Numbered from the stretch's first letter, positions 25,425 through 33,579 are shown. The stretch: DNA of 64,000 nt from Luteolibacter arcticus (GCF_025950235.1 NZ_JAPDDT010000002.1:558001-622000), one strand, 5' to 3'. Numbers and translations are program-made. Notes: a model not told the origin generated them from the sequence alone.

Positions 25425-25427
25425 CGT

Positions 25428-26432
25428 TCAGTTCTCGAAGAACGACTCGTTGCTCAGCTTCCGCACGACCTCGCGCTCGGTGACGATGACGGTGGTGCCC
25501 GGGGTCAGGATGTCATCCACCTTGGTGGCGAATTCGGGATTGAAGCGCAGGCGACTGGCGACCTTGTCGGCGTCGGCGAACATCGCCTTCTCGGTCTTCA
25601 CGCTCATCCAGCGGCGGGCATTGCGGCCCGGGGCGAGCTTGCTGGGCTCGGTGGTGGCGCCTTCCAGCAGCGAGAAGACGTGCTCGCCGAGCGCGCCCCA
25701 GCCGGTGATCTCCACCACGGCGCGGCCGATCGGATTCCCGCCGCGGTAGACATACATCATCTTGTCCGCCGAGCTGACCACGATGGTGATGGGGCCGGTC
25801 TTGCTGCGCTCCGGCTGCCACTCGTACTGGCCCTCGCCGAGCTGCTCCAGCATCTTGGGCGTGAAGTCCTTCGGCGCGAGCAATTGGCCGGGGTTGTCCG
25901 CCAGATAGGGCGTCGGCACCTTGCCATCGCCCACGACCACGGTGCCGCCCTTCTCCGTGGCGGTGAAGAGGAGCTGGGAGAAATCATACGGCAGGCGGAT
26001 GCAACCGTGGCTCGCGGGGAAGCCCGGCAGATTCCCCGAGTGCATCGCGATGCCGCTCCACGTCAGCCGCTGCATGTTCGGCATCGGCGCGTTGTTGTAC
26101 TTTTTGGAGCGATGGGTCTTCTTCTTCTCGAGGATGGTGAAGACGCCGCCGGGAGTGGAGTGGCCCTTCGCGCCGGTGCTGACCGTCGAGCGACCGATCA
26201 GGATGCCATTGCGATACACGTGCATCGTCTGCTTCGGCACGCTCACCAGGATCATCAGAGGTCCATTCGGCGAGAGCGCGGGATTCCACCAGTATTCGCC
26301 CGGCTTCAGCTCGCCGGCCGGTTTGTCCACGGGGATGCCCTTGGTATGGGCGGCCGGGCGATCCATCGCGTGGGAAACGACAGCGAGGGAAAAGAATGCG
26401 GCGAAGATGGCGAGCAAGGTCGGGAGCCTCAT
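25428..26432 (-). CDS. L,D-transpeptidase (YkuD domain)
   Basis: The 334-residue protein starts MRLPTLLAIFAAFFSLAVVSHA, a signal peptide. The YkuD domain follows (about 58-165) with the catalytic HSGNLPGFPASHGCIRLP motif (H131, H142, C144). The enzyme crosslinks peptidoglycan stems (3-3 links) or attaches proteins to it. About 170 further residues hold a second, YkuD-like strand set (PITIVVSSADKMMYVYRGG) without a cysteine; it may be a degenerate repeat of the domain. Confidence 0.88.
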   Translation of the reverse strand: MRLPTLLAIFAAFFSLAVVSHAMDRPAAHTKGIPVDKPAGELKPGEYWWNPALSPNGPLMILVSVPKQTMHVYRNGILIGRSTVSTGAKGHSTPGGVFTILEKKKTHRSKKYNNAPMPNMQRLTWSGIAMHSGNLPGFPASHGCIRLPYDFSQLLFTATEKGGTVVVGDGKVPTPYLADNPGQLLAPKDFTPKMLEQLGEGQYEWQPERSKTGPITIVVSSADKMMYVYRGGNPIGRAVVEITGWGALGEHVFSLLEGATTEPSKLAPGRNARRWMSVKTEKAMFADADKVASRLRFNPEFATKVDDILTPGTTVIVTEREVVRKLSNESFFEN

Positions 26433-26780
26433 GTTCCTTCGGGATATCAAGAAATGGATAAAGGTTCAAGCTCTCGTCCCGGGCGGTCCTGCCACACGAG
26501 AGCGCGGGGCTTGGTTTTCGTAGCAGGACGACTTCGTCGTTCCGGCGGGAGAAGGTTCGAACCGGCAATCCAAGTGGCAATCCGGCGAGTGGCATCGCTC
26601 AGCCGGACCACTGTTGTCGGGGCTGGCAGAGGGGGCAGGGGAAACGCGGCTCTTCTGGTGGAATGTGGCGACGCCGCCGGAGTGCCCTTCACTGGGAGCG
26701 CGAATTCATTCCGCCCGAAGTGAAGTGCCGCGCCCTTGCCGCTGGGGATGGGCTGCGGTCGATGACGGGGCTGGCGGAGT

Positions 26781-27118
26781 TCACCGCGGAGACGCAAAGG
26801 TCGCGGAGGGACGCAGAGAAGAAGATGATCCTGTATGGGGTCCTCCTGAACTTCTCTGCCTTCATCCATCCTGGCCCCGCATCGCAGCCGTCCGATCTTC
26901 TTGATCTGTGTCCATCTGCGTCATCTGTGGTTGATGCCTTTGGTTTCCGGACCGCCCCGAAGTGCCAGAGGAATTCAACCGCAGATTACACAGATTGACG
27001 CAGATAAGAGGGATGGTGTCGGTGGTCGGGCTCGAGCCCGCCAGCCCTATCCATTTCATTCGTCCCTGCCAGATCATCTCCGCGACCCTCTGCGACCTTT
27101 GCGGCTCTGCGTTTACCT
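26781..27118. repeat. Outer inverted repeat of a nested intergenic element (CGCAGAG type)
   Basis: The left arm (26781-26830) and right arm (27073-27118) share GACGCAAAGGTCGCGGAGGG-like sequence in inverted orientation, with several mismatches. The same repeat type recurs at 32582-32717. Between the arms lies a second inverted repeat of a different family. The stretch 26433-27161 otherwise has no gene that I can support. Confidence 0.7.
26901..27011. repeat. Inner inverted repeat (CACAGATG type) nested in the outer element
   Basis: The left arm 26901-26937 (ATCTGTGTCCATCTGCGTC and TCTGTGGTTGA) and right arm 26976-27011 (CAACCGCAGATTACACAGATTGACG) are inverted copies. The same family occurs at 44714-44913. 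Confidence 0.72.
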
Positions 27119-27161
27119 CGAAGGGTGCTCTTTATCCCAAGTGATAGAAAACGGCCTGAGT

Positions 27162-27611
27162 CAAAAGCGTGCGGTGGTCTGGGCACTCGGGATGGACGAG
27201 CTCTACAGCTTCACGCTGGCCGCGTGGGACAGCCCTGCGCCGAAGCTCGAGCCGAAGTCCCGCCACCCGCTGCCGGATCGCGATGGCCACGACCTGCGCG
27301 CCATGCCGGGCAGCTCTGATCTCGTCCTTTCCACCGATGCCCACGTCTGGCTCTTCGACCGCGACAAGGGCGAGTTTCGCCCCCATCCTGACCTCCACGA
27401 CCGGCCCGCGGTGAAGACCGTGGAACCGCATCCCACGACCGGCCGCCTCGTCGTCGTGCAAGCCAAGAAGCCCAACTGGTGGACCGATACCATCACCCTC
27501 CTCCACCCCGCCGCCGAATGTCGGCTCGAGGGCGAAAAGATCTACAAGGCGCGGTGGCTGACCGTGCCTGAAAAAGCGCCTTCACCCGATGAAGCGCCCG
27601 CCGGACCCTGA
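27162..27611 (+). pseudogene. C-terminal remnant of a DUF6528 beta-propeller protein
   Basis: About 150 residues match the C-terminal half of DUF6528 proteins: VVWALGMDELYSF, HPLPDRDGHDLRAMPGS, HVWLFDRDKGEFRPHPDL, AVKTVEPHPTTGRLVVVQA, WWTDTITLL and KIYKARW. Full-length relatives are about twice this long. The N-terminal half is missing and the frame upstream runs into the nested repeat. A start at ATG 27192 could give a short product, but it would lack half the propeller. It is best read as a truncated gene. Confidence 0.7.
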
Positions 27612-27628
27612 AGGCCCTGCCATGCCTT

Positions 27629-27717
27629 CCCGTAGGCGCGGTGGTGACACCGCGGAAGCCACCGGCAAAGCGGACCTCACCCTTGCCTCCCGCGGTGTCA
27701 TCACAGCGCCTACGGGA
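27629..27717. repeat. REPIN-like element, copy 1 (CGTAGGCGCGG family)
   Basis: TCCCGTAGGCGCGGTGGTGA at the left and its inverted counterpart ending GCGCCTACGGGA at the right flank about 25 bases of unrelated sequence. Each arm also contains a CGCGGTG-GTGA-CACCGCG hairpin. A second copy, with the same arms but a different core, lies at 44777-44860. Confidence 0.82.
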
Positions 27718-27769
27718 GCGAAACCAGCTCCGCGCTTGAGTTCATGCCGGTGGCGGAACACAGTTCGTC

Positions 27770-27967
27770 ATGGTCGACCGGACGAAATCCCATCCTGAAC
27801 CCGGACCCGAACCCGTGCGGGGCATGCCCCGTTGGCGGGAGCGGCAGCGGAACCTTCCCCTGGCCGAAAAGGTGGAACTCATTGGGCGCATGATCCTAGA
27901 GACCCGCGAACTCGAAGCCATCAAGAAGGCATGCAAGCCGTCTGCGACGTCCTCGAAGAACTCCTGA
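27770..27967 (+). CDS. Small protein paired with a nucleotidyltransferase
   Basis: The 65-residue protein (MVDRTKSHPEPGPEPVRG) is basic with a helical second half (LAEKVELIGRMILETRELEAIKKA). Its 3' end overlaps the nucleotidyltransferase gene by 37 bases in another frame, a common arrangement for small MNT/HEPN-like or AbiEi-type partner genes. Similar helices appear in small antitoxin-like partners, but I do not recognise a family. Confidence 0.55.
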   Translation: MVDRTKSHPEPGPEPVRGMPRWRERQRNLPLAEKVELIGRMILETRELEAIKKACKPSATSSKNS

Positions 27968-28452
27968 AATCGGGCGTCGTCGCATCGTATGCCATCGGTG
28001 GCGCGACGGCTGCCGGCTTCCATGGCGAACCGCTCGCGACCCGCGACATCGATGTGTTCGTGTTCCTGAATCCGCAGCCGGGCTCGATTCTCCTCTCGCT
28101 CGATCCGGTCTTCCGGGAACTCGGGAGGATGGGCTTCGACGAATTTGATGAAGAGGGGATCCTGATCCATGGATTTCCCGTCCAATTTCTCGCGGCTGCA
28201 CCCGGGCTGGAATCCGAAGCGATCACGGAAGCCGGGCTTTTCGAATGGGACGGCCACCGCGCACGGGTAATGTCGGCGGAGCATCTCGCGGCGATTGCCC
28301 TGACGGTGGGGCGGCCAAAGGACCGGGCGCGGGTGGTGTATCTCGTTTCACTTCCGGCCTTTGATCGAAACCGCTTTGGCGGGATCCTGGAACGGCACAA
28401 CCTCTTGGCACGCTGGCAATCTTGGGCGGAGGCTCTCGGGCTCTCGCCGTGA
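27931..28452 (+). CDS. Nucleotidyltransferase-like protein (MNT/AbiEii type)
   Basis: The 173-residue protein has the minimal nucleotidyltransferase signature AIGGATAAGFHGEPLATRDIDVFV: a G-G turn followed by a D-x-D pair (residues about 42-44). C-terminal residues EHLAAIALTVGRPKDRARV match the usual helix after the fold. Such domains act as MNT antitoxins or as AbiEii toxins that modify tRNA. It follows a small overlapping partner, but the usual order and partner type are not clear. Confidence 0.72.
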   Translation: MQAVCDVLEELLKSGVVASYAIGGATAAGFHGEPLATRDIDVFVFLNPQPGSILLSLDPVFRELGRMGFDEFDEEGILIHGFPVQFLAAAPGLESEAITEAGLFEWDGHRARVMSAEHLAAIALTVGRPKDRARVVYLVSLPAFDRNRFGGILERHNLLARWQSWAEALGLSP

Positions 28453-28486
28453 GGGGCAGCCTCAGTGACTCTTTTCCGCAACGACG

Positions 28487-28989
28487 ATGATCACCCTCCA
28501 GGACTGCATCGCGATCCTCGACCAGCGCGAGGACTCCCCTGCCTACGCGCAATTCAAGGACCTCGCCCAAGCGGCGAACAAGCTGGAGAACTTCCACGGC
28601 AGCCGCATGCAGGGCTTCAAGAAGGACGGGGTGAACGTCCACTTCGAGCATGTCGCCCCGCGCGTCCTGGTCGTCAGCGCCGTGCACCTCTATGCGAAGA
28701 AGGAGTCGCGCTTCACGCCCTACGCCGGCGATGTCGCGCCCGGCGTGACCCTGGCCGCGATCCGCAGCGCCCTCGTCGCCGCCCTAGGCACGCCCTCCTC
28801 ATCCGGCGGCGATATGGCTCCGTGGGCCAGTTCGGCCTCGCGAACCGCGTCTGGGAGCGCTGGGACTACGATGACCATTCGCTGCGCTTCGACTACGAGG
28901 CCGATGGCTCCACCCTCTACAACGCCTGCGTCCAGCGCCCGCGCGATGTTCAGGCGTTCGAGAAGCGGCGGGCCGGCCTGATCCCCTAG
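28487..28989 (+). pseudogene. Small hypothetical protein gene interrupted by a single-base frameshift
   Basis: Frame 2 from the ATG at 28487 encodes MITLQDCIAILDQRED through VTLAAIRSALVAALGTPSSSGGD. The coherent C-terminal part is in frame 1 from about 28815: YGSVGQFGLANRVWERWDYD, LRFDYEADGSTLYNACVQRP, ending at 28989. One missing base around GGCGAT-ATGGC (about 28812-28817) would restore one protein of about 167 residues. This may be a true frameshift or a sequencing error. The family is unknown. Confidence 0.7.
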
Positions 28990-29041
28990 CCCGCGCATCA
29001 GGGCTTCCGGGAGGTGACGGGATCGCCTAGGAAGTGAGGCG

Positions 29042-29380
29042 ATGTCCGTCCCGCCAGCCATCAATTCCGAGCGCAAGAACGCCTACCGGCACCTGCTCTA
29101 CGCGGTGTTTGTCCACATGCGTGCCGGGCATCGAGAGGCGGTTTGGTGGAGACCGGCGAGTTGGTTCCGCACCGGCCAGGAATTGCGAAAGCTGAAGGAA
29201 CTGGCGGACCGATTCCACAATCTTGCGTTTTTCTCGCTCCACGACTTCAAGAACTTCGATGAAGAAAGGTTCTGGCAGGACATCGTCCTCCTCGGCCGAT
29301 CCCAAGGCCCGGAGCTGGCCGAGCGTTGCCGCAGGATCTTCGACGAGTATCTCACGGGCCGGTCGGCGCGCCTGCTCTGA
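29042..29380 (+). CDS. Hypothetical protein
   Basis: The 112-residue protein starts MSVPPAINSERKNAYRHLLY after an AAGTGAGGCG stretch. It is helical with aromatic and charged residues (HREAVWWRPASWFRTGQE; FHNLAFFSLHDFKNFDEERFW). No domain is recognised. It stands alone before the PIN toxin-antitoxin module. Confidence 0.55.
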   Translation: MSVPPAINSERKNAYRHLLYAVFVHMRAGHREAVWWRPASWFRTGQELRKLKELADRFHNLAFFSLHDFKNFDEERFWQDIVLLGRSQGPELAERCRRIFDEYLTGRSARLL

Positions 29381-29513
29381 TCGCGTTCCGATGCAAGCCC
29401 ACCGGGATGTGATGATGCGGGGACTGACCCCCAGCCCGGGCGAGGCAATGACTATGACTATGGGTCCGACTTCGAGATGGAGAGGGTTTGTCGCTTGATT
29501 GCAGCGAGCAGAA

Positions 29514-29759
29514 TCACCTCTCCGACAGCCGGTCGTGTTCCTCCGGCGGCACGTCGGGAACCTTGGCGAGGATAGTATCGATCGCGACGTTGTGGCCGCG
29601 TTCGACGCGTTCGCGGAGGTAGCGCTCGGCGTCGAGGGCGGAGAGCTTTTCGGCGAGGGCGCTGCTGACGAGTTGGTTGATCGAGATGCCTTCGCTCTCG
29701 GCCAGGCGCTTCGCGTGCTGGTGCAGGGAATTCGGCAGGCGGATGCTGAGGGTGCTCAT
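29514..29759 (-). CDS. Ribbon-helix-helix antitoxin (HicB-like)
   Basis: The 81-residue protein begins MSTLSIRLPNSLHQHAKRLA, a ribbon strand followed by ESEGISINQLVSSALAEKL, the helix-turn-helix of Arc/MetJ-type antitoxins. It should bind the operator and neutralise the adjacent PIN toxin. The ATG overlaps the toxin stop by 4 bases; toxin-first order is less common but known. The C-terminal acidic tail (VPDVPPEEHDRLSER) may bind the toxin. Confidence 0.82.
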   Translation of the reverse strand: MSTLSIRLPNSLHQHAKRLAESEGISINQLVSSALAEKLSALDAERYLRERVERGHNVAIDTILAKVPDVPPEEHDRLSER

Positions 29760-30190
29760 GGCGGTGATGGTGGAAGTTTCGAAAGGAGCCCGGCCGGAGT
29801 CAGGACGGAGAGGCCGAGTTTCGCGGCGGGCCGGAAGTCGGAAAGGTTGTAAGTGACGAGGTGATCGGCGGCACTGGCCATCGCGGCTTCCAGCACCATG
29901 TCGTCCTTCGGGTCGGAGAGCAGGGGACGCCAGAGGAAATGGACCTTGTGGAGCGAGGAGAGCGAGACGAACCAATCGATGAAGCCTTCGATATCGGCCT
30001 GTCCGAGATGAGGCAGCAGCGCTCGCCGTGACAGAACATCTTGGTATTCGAACACGAGTGGCGCGGTGACGGGCGGGGTGAACGCACCGGACCGCAGCCG
30101 CCGGATGACCTCGAAGGAAGCTCCAGTGGACGATTTGAGAGCGGAAAGCATGGCGTTCGAATCCAACACGACGACCACGTTTGGTATCAT
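29756..30190 (-). CDS. PIN-domain toxin (PIN_3/TIGR00305 type)
   Basis: The 144-residue protein begins MIPNVVVVLDSNAMLSAL with the first acidic motif. TAPLVFEYQDVLSR, SDPKDDMVLEAAM and LVTYNLSDF supply the further acidic residues of a PIN ribonuclease. Predicted activity is RNA cleavage. Its start codon sits inside an 18-bp perfect palindrome, suitable for autoregulation by the ribbon-helix-helix antitoxin. Confidence 0.84.
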   Translation of the reverse strand: MIPNVVVVLDSNAMLSALKSSTGASFEVIRRLRSGAFTPPVTAPLVFEYQDVLSRRALLPHLGQADIEGFIDWFVSLSSLHKVHFLWRPLLSDPKDDMVLEAAMASAADHLVTYNLSDFRPAAKLGLSVLTPAGLLSKLPPSPP

Positions 30191-30200
30191 ATATGATACC
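30183..30200. promoter_or_regulatory. Perfect 18-bp palindrome over the PIN toxin start codon
   Basis: GGTATCATATATGATACC is a perfect palindrome and spans the ATG at 30190. It is A+T-rich in a G+C-rich neighbourhood. Ribbon-helix-helix antitoxins bind such sites, so it is the likely autoregulatory operator of the module; binding is inferred. Confidence 0.72.
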
Positions 30201-30306
30201 GCTATTGGGCCAAGGTAGCGTTTCCTTCGTGGATGAAAGCTGCGGACCTTGAGGGCAGATTTGCCGATTGATCGCAGCGGGCAGGCGGCATGTAGTGACC
30301 GTCACG

Positions 30307-32547
30307 ATGCGGATTCTCATCGCAGCGATGGCTTTGTGGGCAGCGGCGCGGGTGGGCGTGGCGCAGGAGGGCGGCGTGCCCCCGGCTAGTGGGAGCGTTG
30401 AGCCCGCAGTCCTCACCAGCGCCTCTGAGATCCGGTCGCTGCCTTCGGAGACGGCGGGGTTGGGTGGGGCGGTGGAGTTGCGGGGGGTGGTGACTTGGCG
30501 GAGTGCGCGGCGGAATCATGCGATCATCGTGCATGATGGGGAGATGGCGATTTGGGTGACGCTGCTGGCGATGAGCTCGCAGTGGGAGAAGGGCCTGGCG
30601 CCGGAGCCGCCGGTGTGCGAGCCGGGGACGCTGGTGCGGGTGCGGGGGAAGACGAATCCGGGCGGTTATGCGCCGGTGGTGGTGGCGAGGGAGCTGGAGG
30701 TGCTAGGGACTTCTCCTTTGCCGGAGCCGCTGAGGTTGCCGGTGGAGGAGTTGTTGTCGGGGAGCATGGACGCGCAGCCGGTGGAGGTGGAGGGGGTGGT
30801 GCAGGAGGTGACGGTGCCGGATGACGCGGGCATCGCCTCGGCGATGATGGTGGTGGCGGGGCATGTGTGCCGGGTGGATGTGGAGCGCGGCACGGAGCTG
30901 GACCGGGAGACGCTGATCGATGCGCGGGTGCGGGTGCGCGGGGCCTTGACGCCGCTCTTCAACCTGCGCTCGCAATTGACAGCGCTGAAGCTGAGCAGCA
31001 CGGGCCGGGACGATTTCCAAGTGGTGCGGCCGGCACCGGCGGATCCCTTCCAATCGCCGCGGGTGCCGCTGGGGAACCTGCGGAAATTCTCGCCAGCCTC
31101 GAATCCGTATCACCGGGTGGTGACGGGCGGGGTGGTGACGTTCTCGATGCCGAAGGAATTCTTCTTCCTGCAGGACGGGGCGACGGGGGTGCGGGTGAGC
31201 TCGCTGGAGGCGGAGGTGGCGGTGGGCGATGTGGTGACGGTGGCGGCCTTCGTCGATACGACGCGGACGCTGGCGGCGCTGAATGGCGCGGTGGTGGAGA
31301 AGACGGGCCGGGCGGAGGTGCCGGCACCGGAAACGATGGATGCGACGGGCATCCTGCAGCCGCAGTTCCGCGATTCCTCGCGGCGGGTGGCGCTGGTGGA
31401 TTACGATGGGCGGCTGGTGAGCCTGGTGTCGCACGTGAAGCGGGTGGAGCCGCTGGATGACCAGGGCGGCCTGGGCGTGGTGGCGGAGTCGGATGGGCAG
31501 GTCTTCGCCGCGGTGCTGCCCTCGGGCGTGGCGATGCCGGCGGGCCTGCGGGAGAAGCTGGTGCCGGGCGCGGAGGTGCGCTTCACCGGCTTGTGCGACC
31601 TGACCTTCGTGGAGGAGACGCCGAAGCTGGATTTGATCGGCATCACGGGATTCCGGCTGTGGCTGCGATCGCCGCAGGACATGGCGGTGCTGCGTTCGCC
31701 GCCGTGGTGGACGGCCGGGCGATTGCAGGCGGTGTTGGTTACGGTGGGTCTAGTACTTGCGCTGGCGATGGCATCGAATATCGCGCTGCGGCGGCTGTTG
31801 AGAAGGCGGACGCGGCGGCTGGAGGAGGTGATGCGGCTGCACCGGGACTCCGAGCTGGAATTCCATGCGGCGCGGGAAGAGCGGCAGCGGTTGGCGGCGG
31901 ACATGCATGATGGCCTTCAGCAGTTGCTCGTCAGCGCGGCGTATCGAATGGAAGCCGCGGCCGCCCGCATGGGCGAGGGTCCGGCGGCGGCGAAGGATCA
32001 GCTCACGGCGGCGCACGGCGCGCTGACCCGCGCGCAATCCGGACTGCGCGAATGCCTGTGGGGGCTGAAGCAGGTGGAGGATGCGGGCGAGGATGATTTC
32101 GCCGCGCTGTTGCGCCATGCGGCCGTGACCGTGGAGCATTGGCCGAAGGATCTGGTGATGGTGGAGGTGGAGGGCGAGCCTTTCAGCCTGTCGCGGCAGG
32201 TGATGGGCAGCCTGCTGCTGCTGATGCAGGAGGCGGTGGGGAATGCCTGCAAGCACGGCAAGGCCTCCGCGGTGAAGGTGACGCTGCACTATTTCCCGGA
32301 CCGCTTTGAAATGGCGATCCGCGACAATGGCCGCGGCTTCGATCCCGAGCATGTGCCCGGCACGCGGCAGGGGCACCACGGCCTGGAATCGATGCGGCTG
32401 CGGATGAAGTGGCTGGGCGGGCACCTGAAGGTGACGAGCCATCCGGGCAATGGCACGCTGATCGTCTGCCAGGTGGCGAGGACCGCGGCGGAGGCGCTGC
32501 TGCCTGCTACGGGGAAGGGCGGGCAGGGGGAGGCGATGGGGACTTGA
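30307..32547 (+). CDS. NarL-type sensor histidine kinase
   Basis: The 746-residue protein starts MRILIAAMALWAAARVGVAQ, a signal peptide. An extracytoplasmic sensor region (about 25-460) with repeated OB-like beta segments is followed by a membrane helix (QAVLVTVGLVLALAMASN), a coiled segment, the HisKA_3 dimerisation box ADMHDGLQQLL with His534, and an HATPase domain with N-box EAVGNACKHG and G-box RDNGRGFDPEH. It partners with the response regulator at 32829-33452. Codons in the sensor half are strongly G-biased. A 280-base gap with an inverted repeat separates the pair. Confidence 0.88.
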   Translation: MRILIAAMALWAAARVGVAQEGGVPPASGSVEPAVLTSASEIRSLPSETAGLGGAVELRGVVTWRSARRNHAIIVHDGEMAIWVTLLAMSSQWEKGLAPEPPVCEPGTLVRVRGKTNPGGYAPVVVARELEVLGTSPLPEPLRLPVEELLSGSMDAQPVEVEGVVQEVTVPDDAGIASAMMVVAGHVCRVDVERGTELDRETLIDARVRVRGALTPLFNLRSQLTALKLSSTGRDDFQVVRPAPADPFQSPRVPLGNLRKFSPASNPYHRVVTGGVVTFSMPKEFFFLQDGATGVRVSSLEAEVAVGDVVTVAAFVDTTRTLAALNGAVVEKTGRAEVPAPETMDATGILQPQFRDSSRRVALVDYDGRLVSLVSHVKRVEPLDDQGGLGVVAESDGQVFAAVLPSGVAMPAGLREKLVPGAEVRFTGLCDLTFVEETPKLDLIGITGFRLWLRSPQDMAVLRSPPWWTAGRLQAVLVTVGLVLALAMASNIALRRLLRRRTRRLEEVMRLHRDSELEFHAAREERQRLAADMHDGLQQLLVSAAYRMEAAAARMGEGPAAAKDQLTAAHGALTRAQSGLRECLWGLKQVEDAGEDDFAALLRHAAVTVEHWPKDLVMVEVEGEPFSLSRQVMGSLLLLMQEAVGNACKHGKASAVKVTLHYFPDRFEMAIRDNGRGFDPEHVPGTRQGHHGLESMRLRMKWLGGHLKVTSHPGNGTLIVCQVARTAAEALLPATGKGGQGEAMGT

Positions 32548-32581
32548 TGGCTGGTCTGCCGGGTTTGCGGACCGCTGGGTG

Positions 32582-32717
32582 GTTTACCGCGGAGTCGCAG
32601 AGGTCGCGGAGGGACGCAGAGATTTGGGGATGGTGGTTTTGGCGTATGGATTTCCTCAAGCTCGCACCCAAGATTCTTCCTCCGTGGTCCTCTGCGTCCT
32701 TTGCGACTCTGCGGTGA
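32582..32717. repeat. Inverted repeat of the CGCAGAG family between kinase and regulator
   Basis: TTTACCGCGGAGTCGCAGAG at 32583 and its inverted relative CTCTGCGTCCTTTGCGACTC (about 32690-32709) frame about 60 bases. It matches the outer arms at 26781-27118. It lies inside the two-component locus and may separate the expression of the two genes. Confidence 0.72.
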
Positions 32718-32828
32718 GCCATTACCGTGGTCGCGGCCACAACCACCATCATGTCCGGCGACTCAAACGATCGAAAAACTACCCGCGGGAGGGATGGACG
32801 CGGGGAGCGCGGGCGGTCAGCCCTTGGC

Positions 32829-33452
32829 ATGGACGGAAAGATCCGGCTGCTGATCGTGGATGACCACGCGATGGTGCGGGAGGGCCTCGAGGCGATGCTC
32901 TCGGTGGACCCGCGCTTCGAGTGCATTCTCACAGCGTCGTCGCGGGATGAGACTATGCAGATCCTGGAGGAATCGCGGCCGCACTTGATTTTGTTAGACC
33001 TGCGGATGCCGGGCTTCGATGGCTTCAATGTGCTCGATACGGTGCTGGCGCGTTGGCCCGCGATGCGGGTGCTGATTCTGTCCGCGGGGGCCACGGGGCC
33101 GGAGATTTATCTGGCTCGGCGCACCGGGGCGCGTGGCTACATTTGCAAGACGGCGAAGCGGGATGCGCTGCTGAAGGCGATCGACACGGTCATCGCGGGC
33201 GGGACGTTTTTCGAAGACCAGCCGGTGCCGGACGAGGGCGACATGGCGCTGTCCGCGCGGGAGTTGGAGGTGCTGCGGCAGCTCGGCCGCAGTCTTTCCG
33301 CGGAGGAGCTGGGCGTGGTGCTCGGCATCAGCAAGCACACCGTGAAGAGCCACCTGAAGGCGATCTTCGTGAAGCTCGGCGTGGCGGGTCAGGCGGAGGC
33401 GGTGTCGCGTGCGTACGAGATGGGGATCATCACGGTGGAGAAGGGGAGGTGA
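32829..33452 (+). CDS. NarL/FixJ-family response regulator
   Basis: The 207-residue protein starts MDGKIRLLIVDDHAMVREGL; an ATG at 32751 would add a disordered basic tail. The receiver domain has acidic D11-D12, phospho-acceptor D57 (ILLDLRMPGFDG), and K in CKTAKRDAL. The LuxR-type helix-turn-helix at the C-terminus carries LSARELEVLRQLGRSLSAEE and ISKHTVKSHLKAIFVKLGV. It is the partner of the upstream NarL-type kinase. Target genes are not evident. Confidence 0.92.
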   Translation: MDGKIRLLIVDDHAMVREGLEAMLSVDPRFECILTASSRDETMQILEESRPHLILLDLRMPGFDGFNVLDTVLARWPAMRVLILSAGATGPEIYLARRTGARGYICKTAKRDALLKAIDTVIAGGTFFEDQPVPDEGDMALSARELEVLRQLGRSLSAEELGVVLGISKHTVKSHLKAIFVKLGVAGQAEAVSRAYEMGIITVEKGR

Positions 33453-33496
33453 GGTGGTGTGGCGGCTTGGGAGCGCCGCTCTTCGGGCCGGCATTC

Positions 33497-33538
33497 GAAG
33501 GACCATTCGGGCCGGTCTGAAGACCGGCGCTCCCGGGG
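33497..33538. repeat. REP hairpin, GCCGGTCTGAAGACCGGC family
   Basis: The stem GCCGGTCT-GA-AGACCGGC lies at 33511-33528, flanked by GAAGGACCATTCGG and GCTCCCGGGG. Two more copies, in opposite orientation to each other, lie at 53605-53825. Confidence 0.8.
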
Positions 33539-33559
33539 AACCTGCTCCTCCAGGCGGAA

Positions 33560-33579
33560 TATCCCTCCGGGGAGGGATA
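33560..33579 (+). promoter_or_regulatory. Stem-loop upstream of the giant beta-strand-repeat gene
   Basis: TATCCCTCC-GG-GGAGGGATA is a perfect 9-bp stem with a 2-base loop, about 140 bases before the ATG at 33718. A related hairpin lies at 41341-41364 upstream of the second giant gene. It may be a leader structure. Confidence 0.45.

Larger units (their letters stand above)
29487..30284. repeat. Near-identical 25-bp direct repeats flanking the PIN toxin-antitoxin module
   Basis: TTTGTCGCTTGATTGCAGCG (29487) and TTTGCCGATTGATCGCAGCG (30260), each continued to 25 bases, agree at 21 of 25 positions and lie just outside the two-gene module, one touching the antitoxin stop. They could mark the borders of a transferred segment or a duplicated control site. 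Span given covers both copies. Confidence 0.5.

Noticed and set aside
26901..27161. An upstream extension of the DUF6528 frame
   Set aside because: These bases belong to the inner and outer repeat arms and show no DUF6528 similarity.
26433..27161. Insertion sequence or transposase
   Set aside because: The inverted repeats enclose only short non-coding sequence, with no transposase frame.
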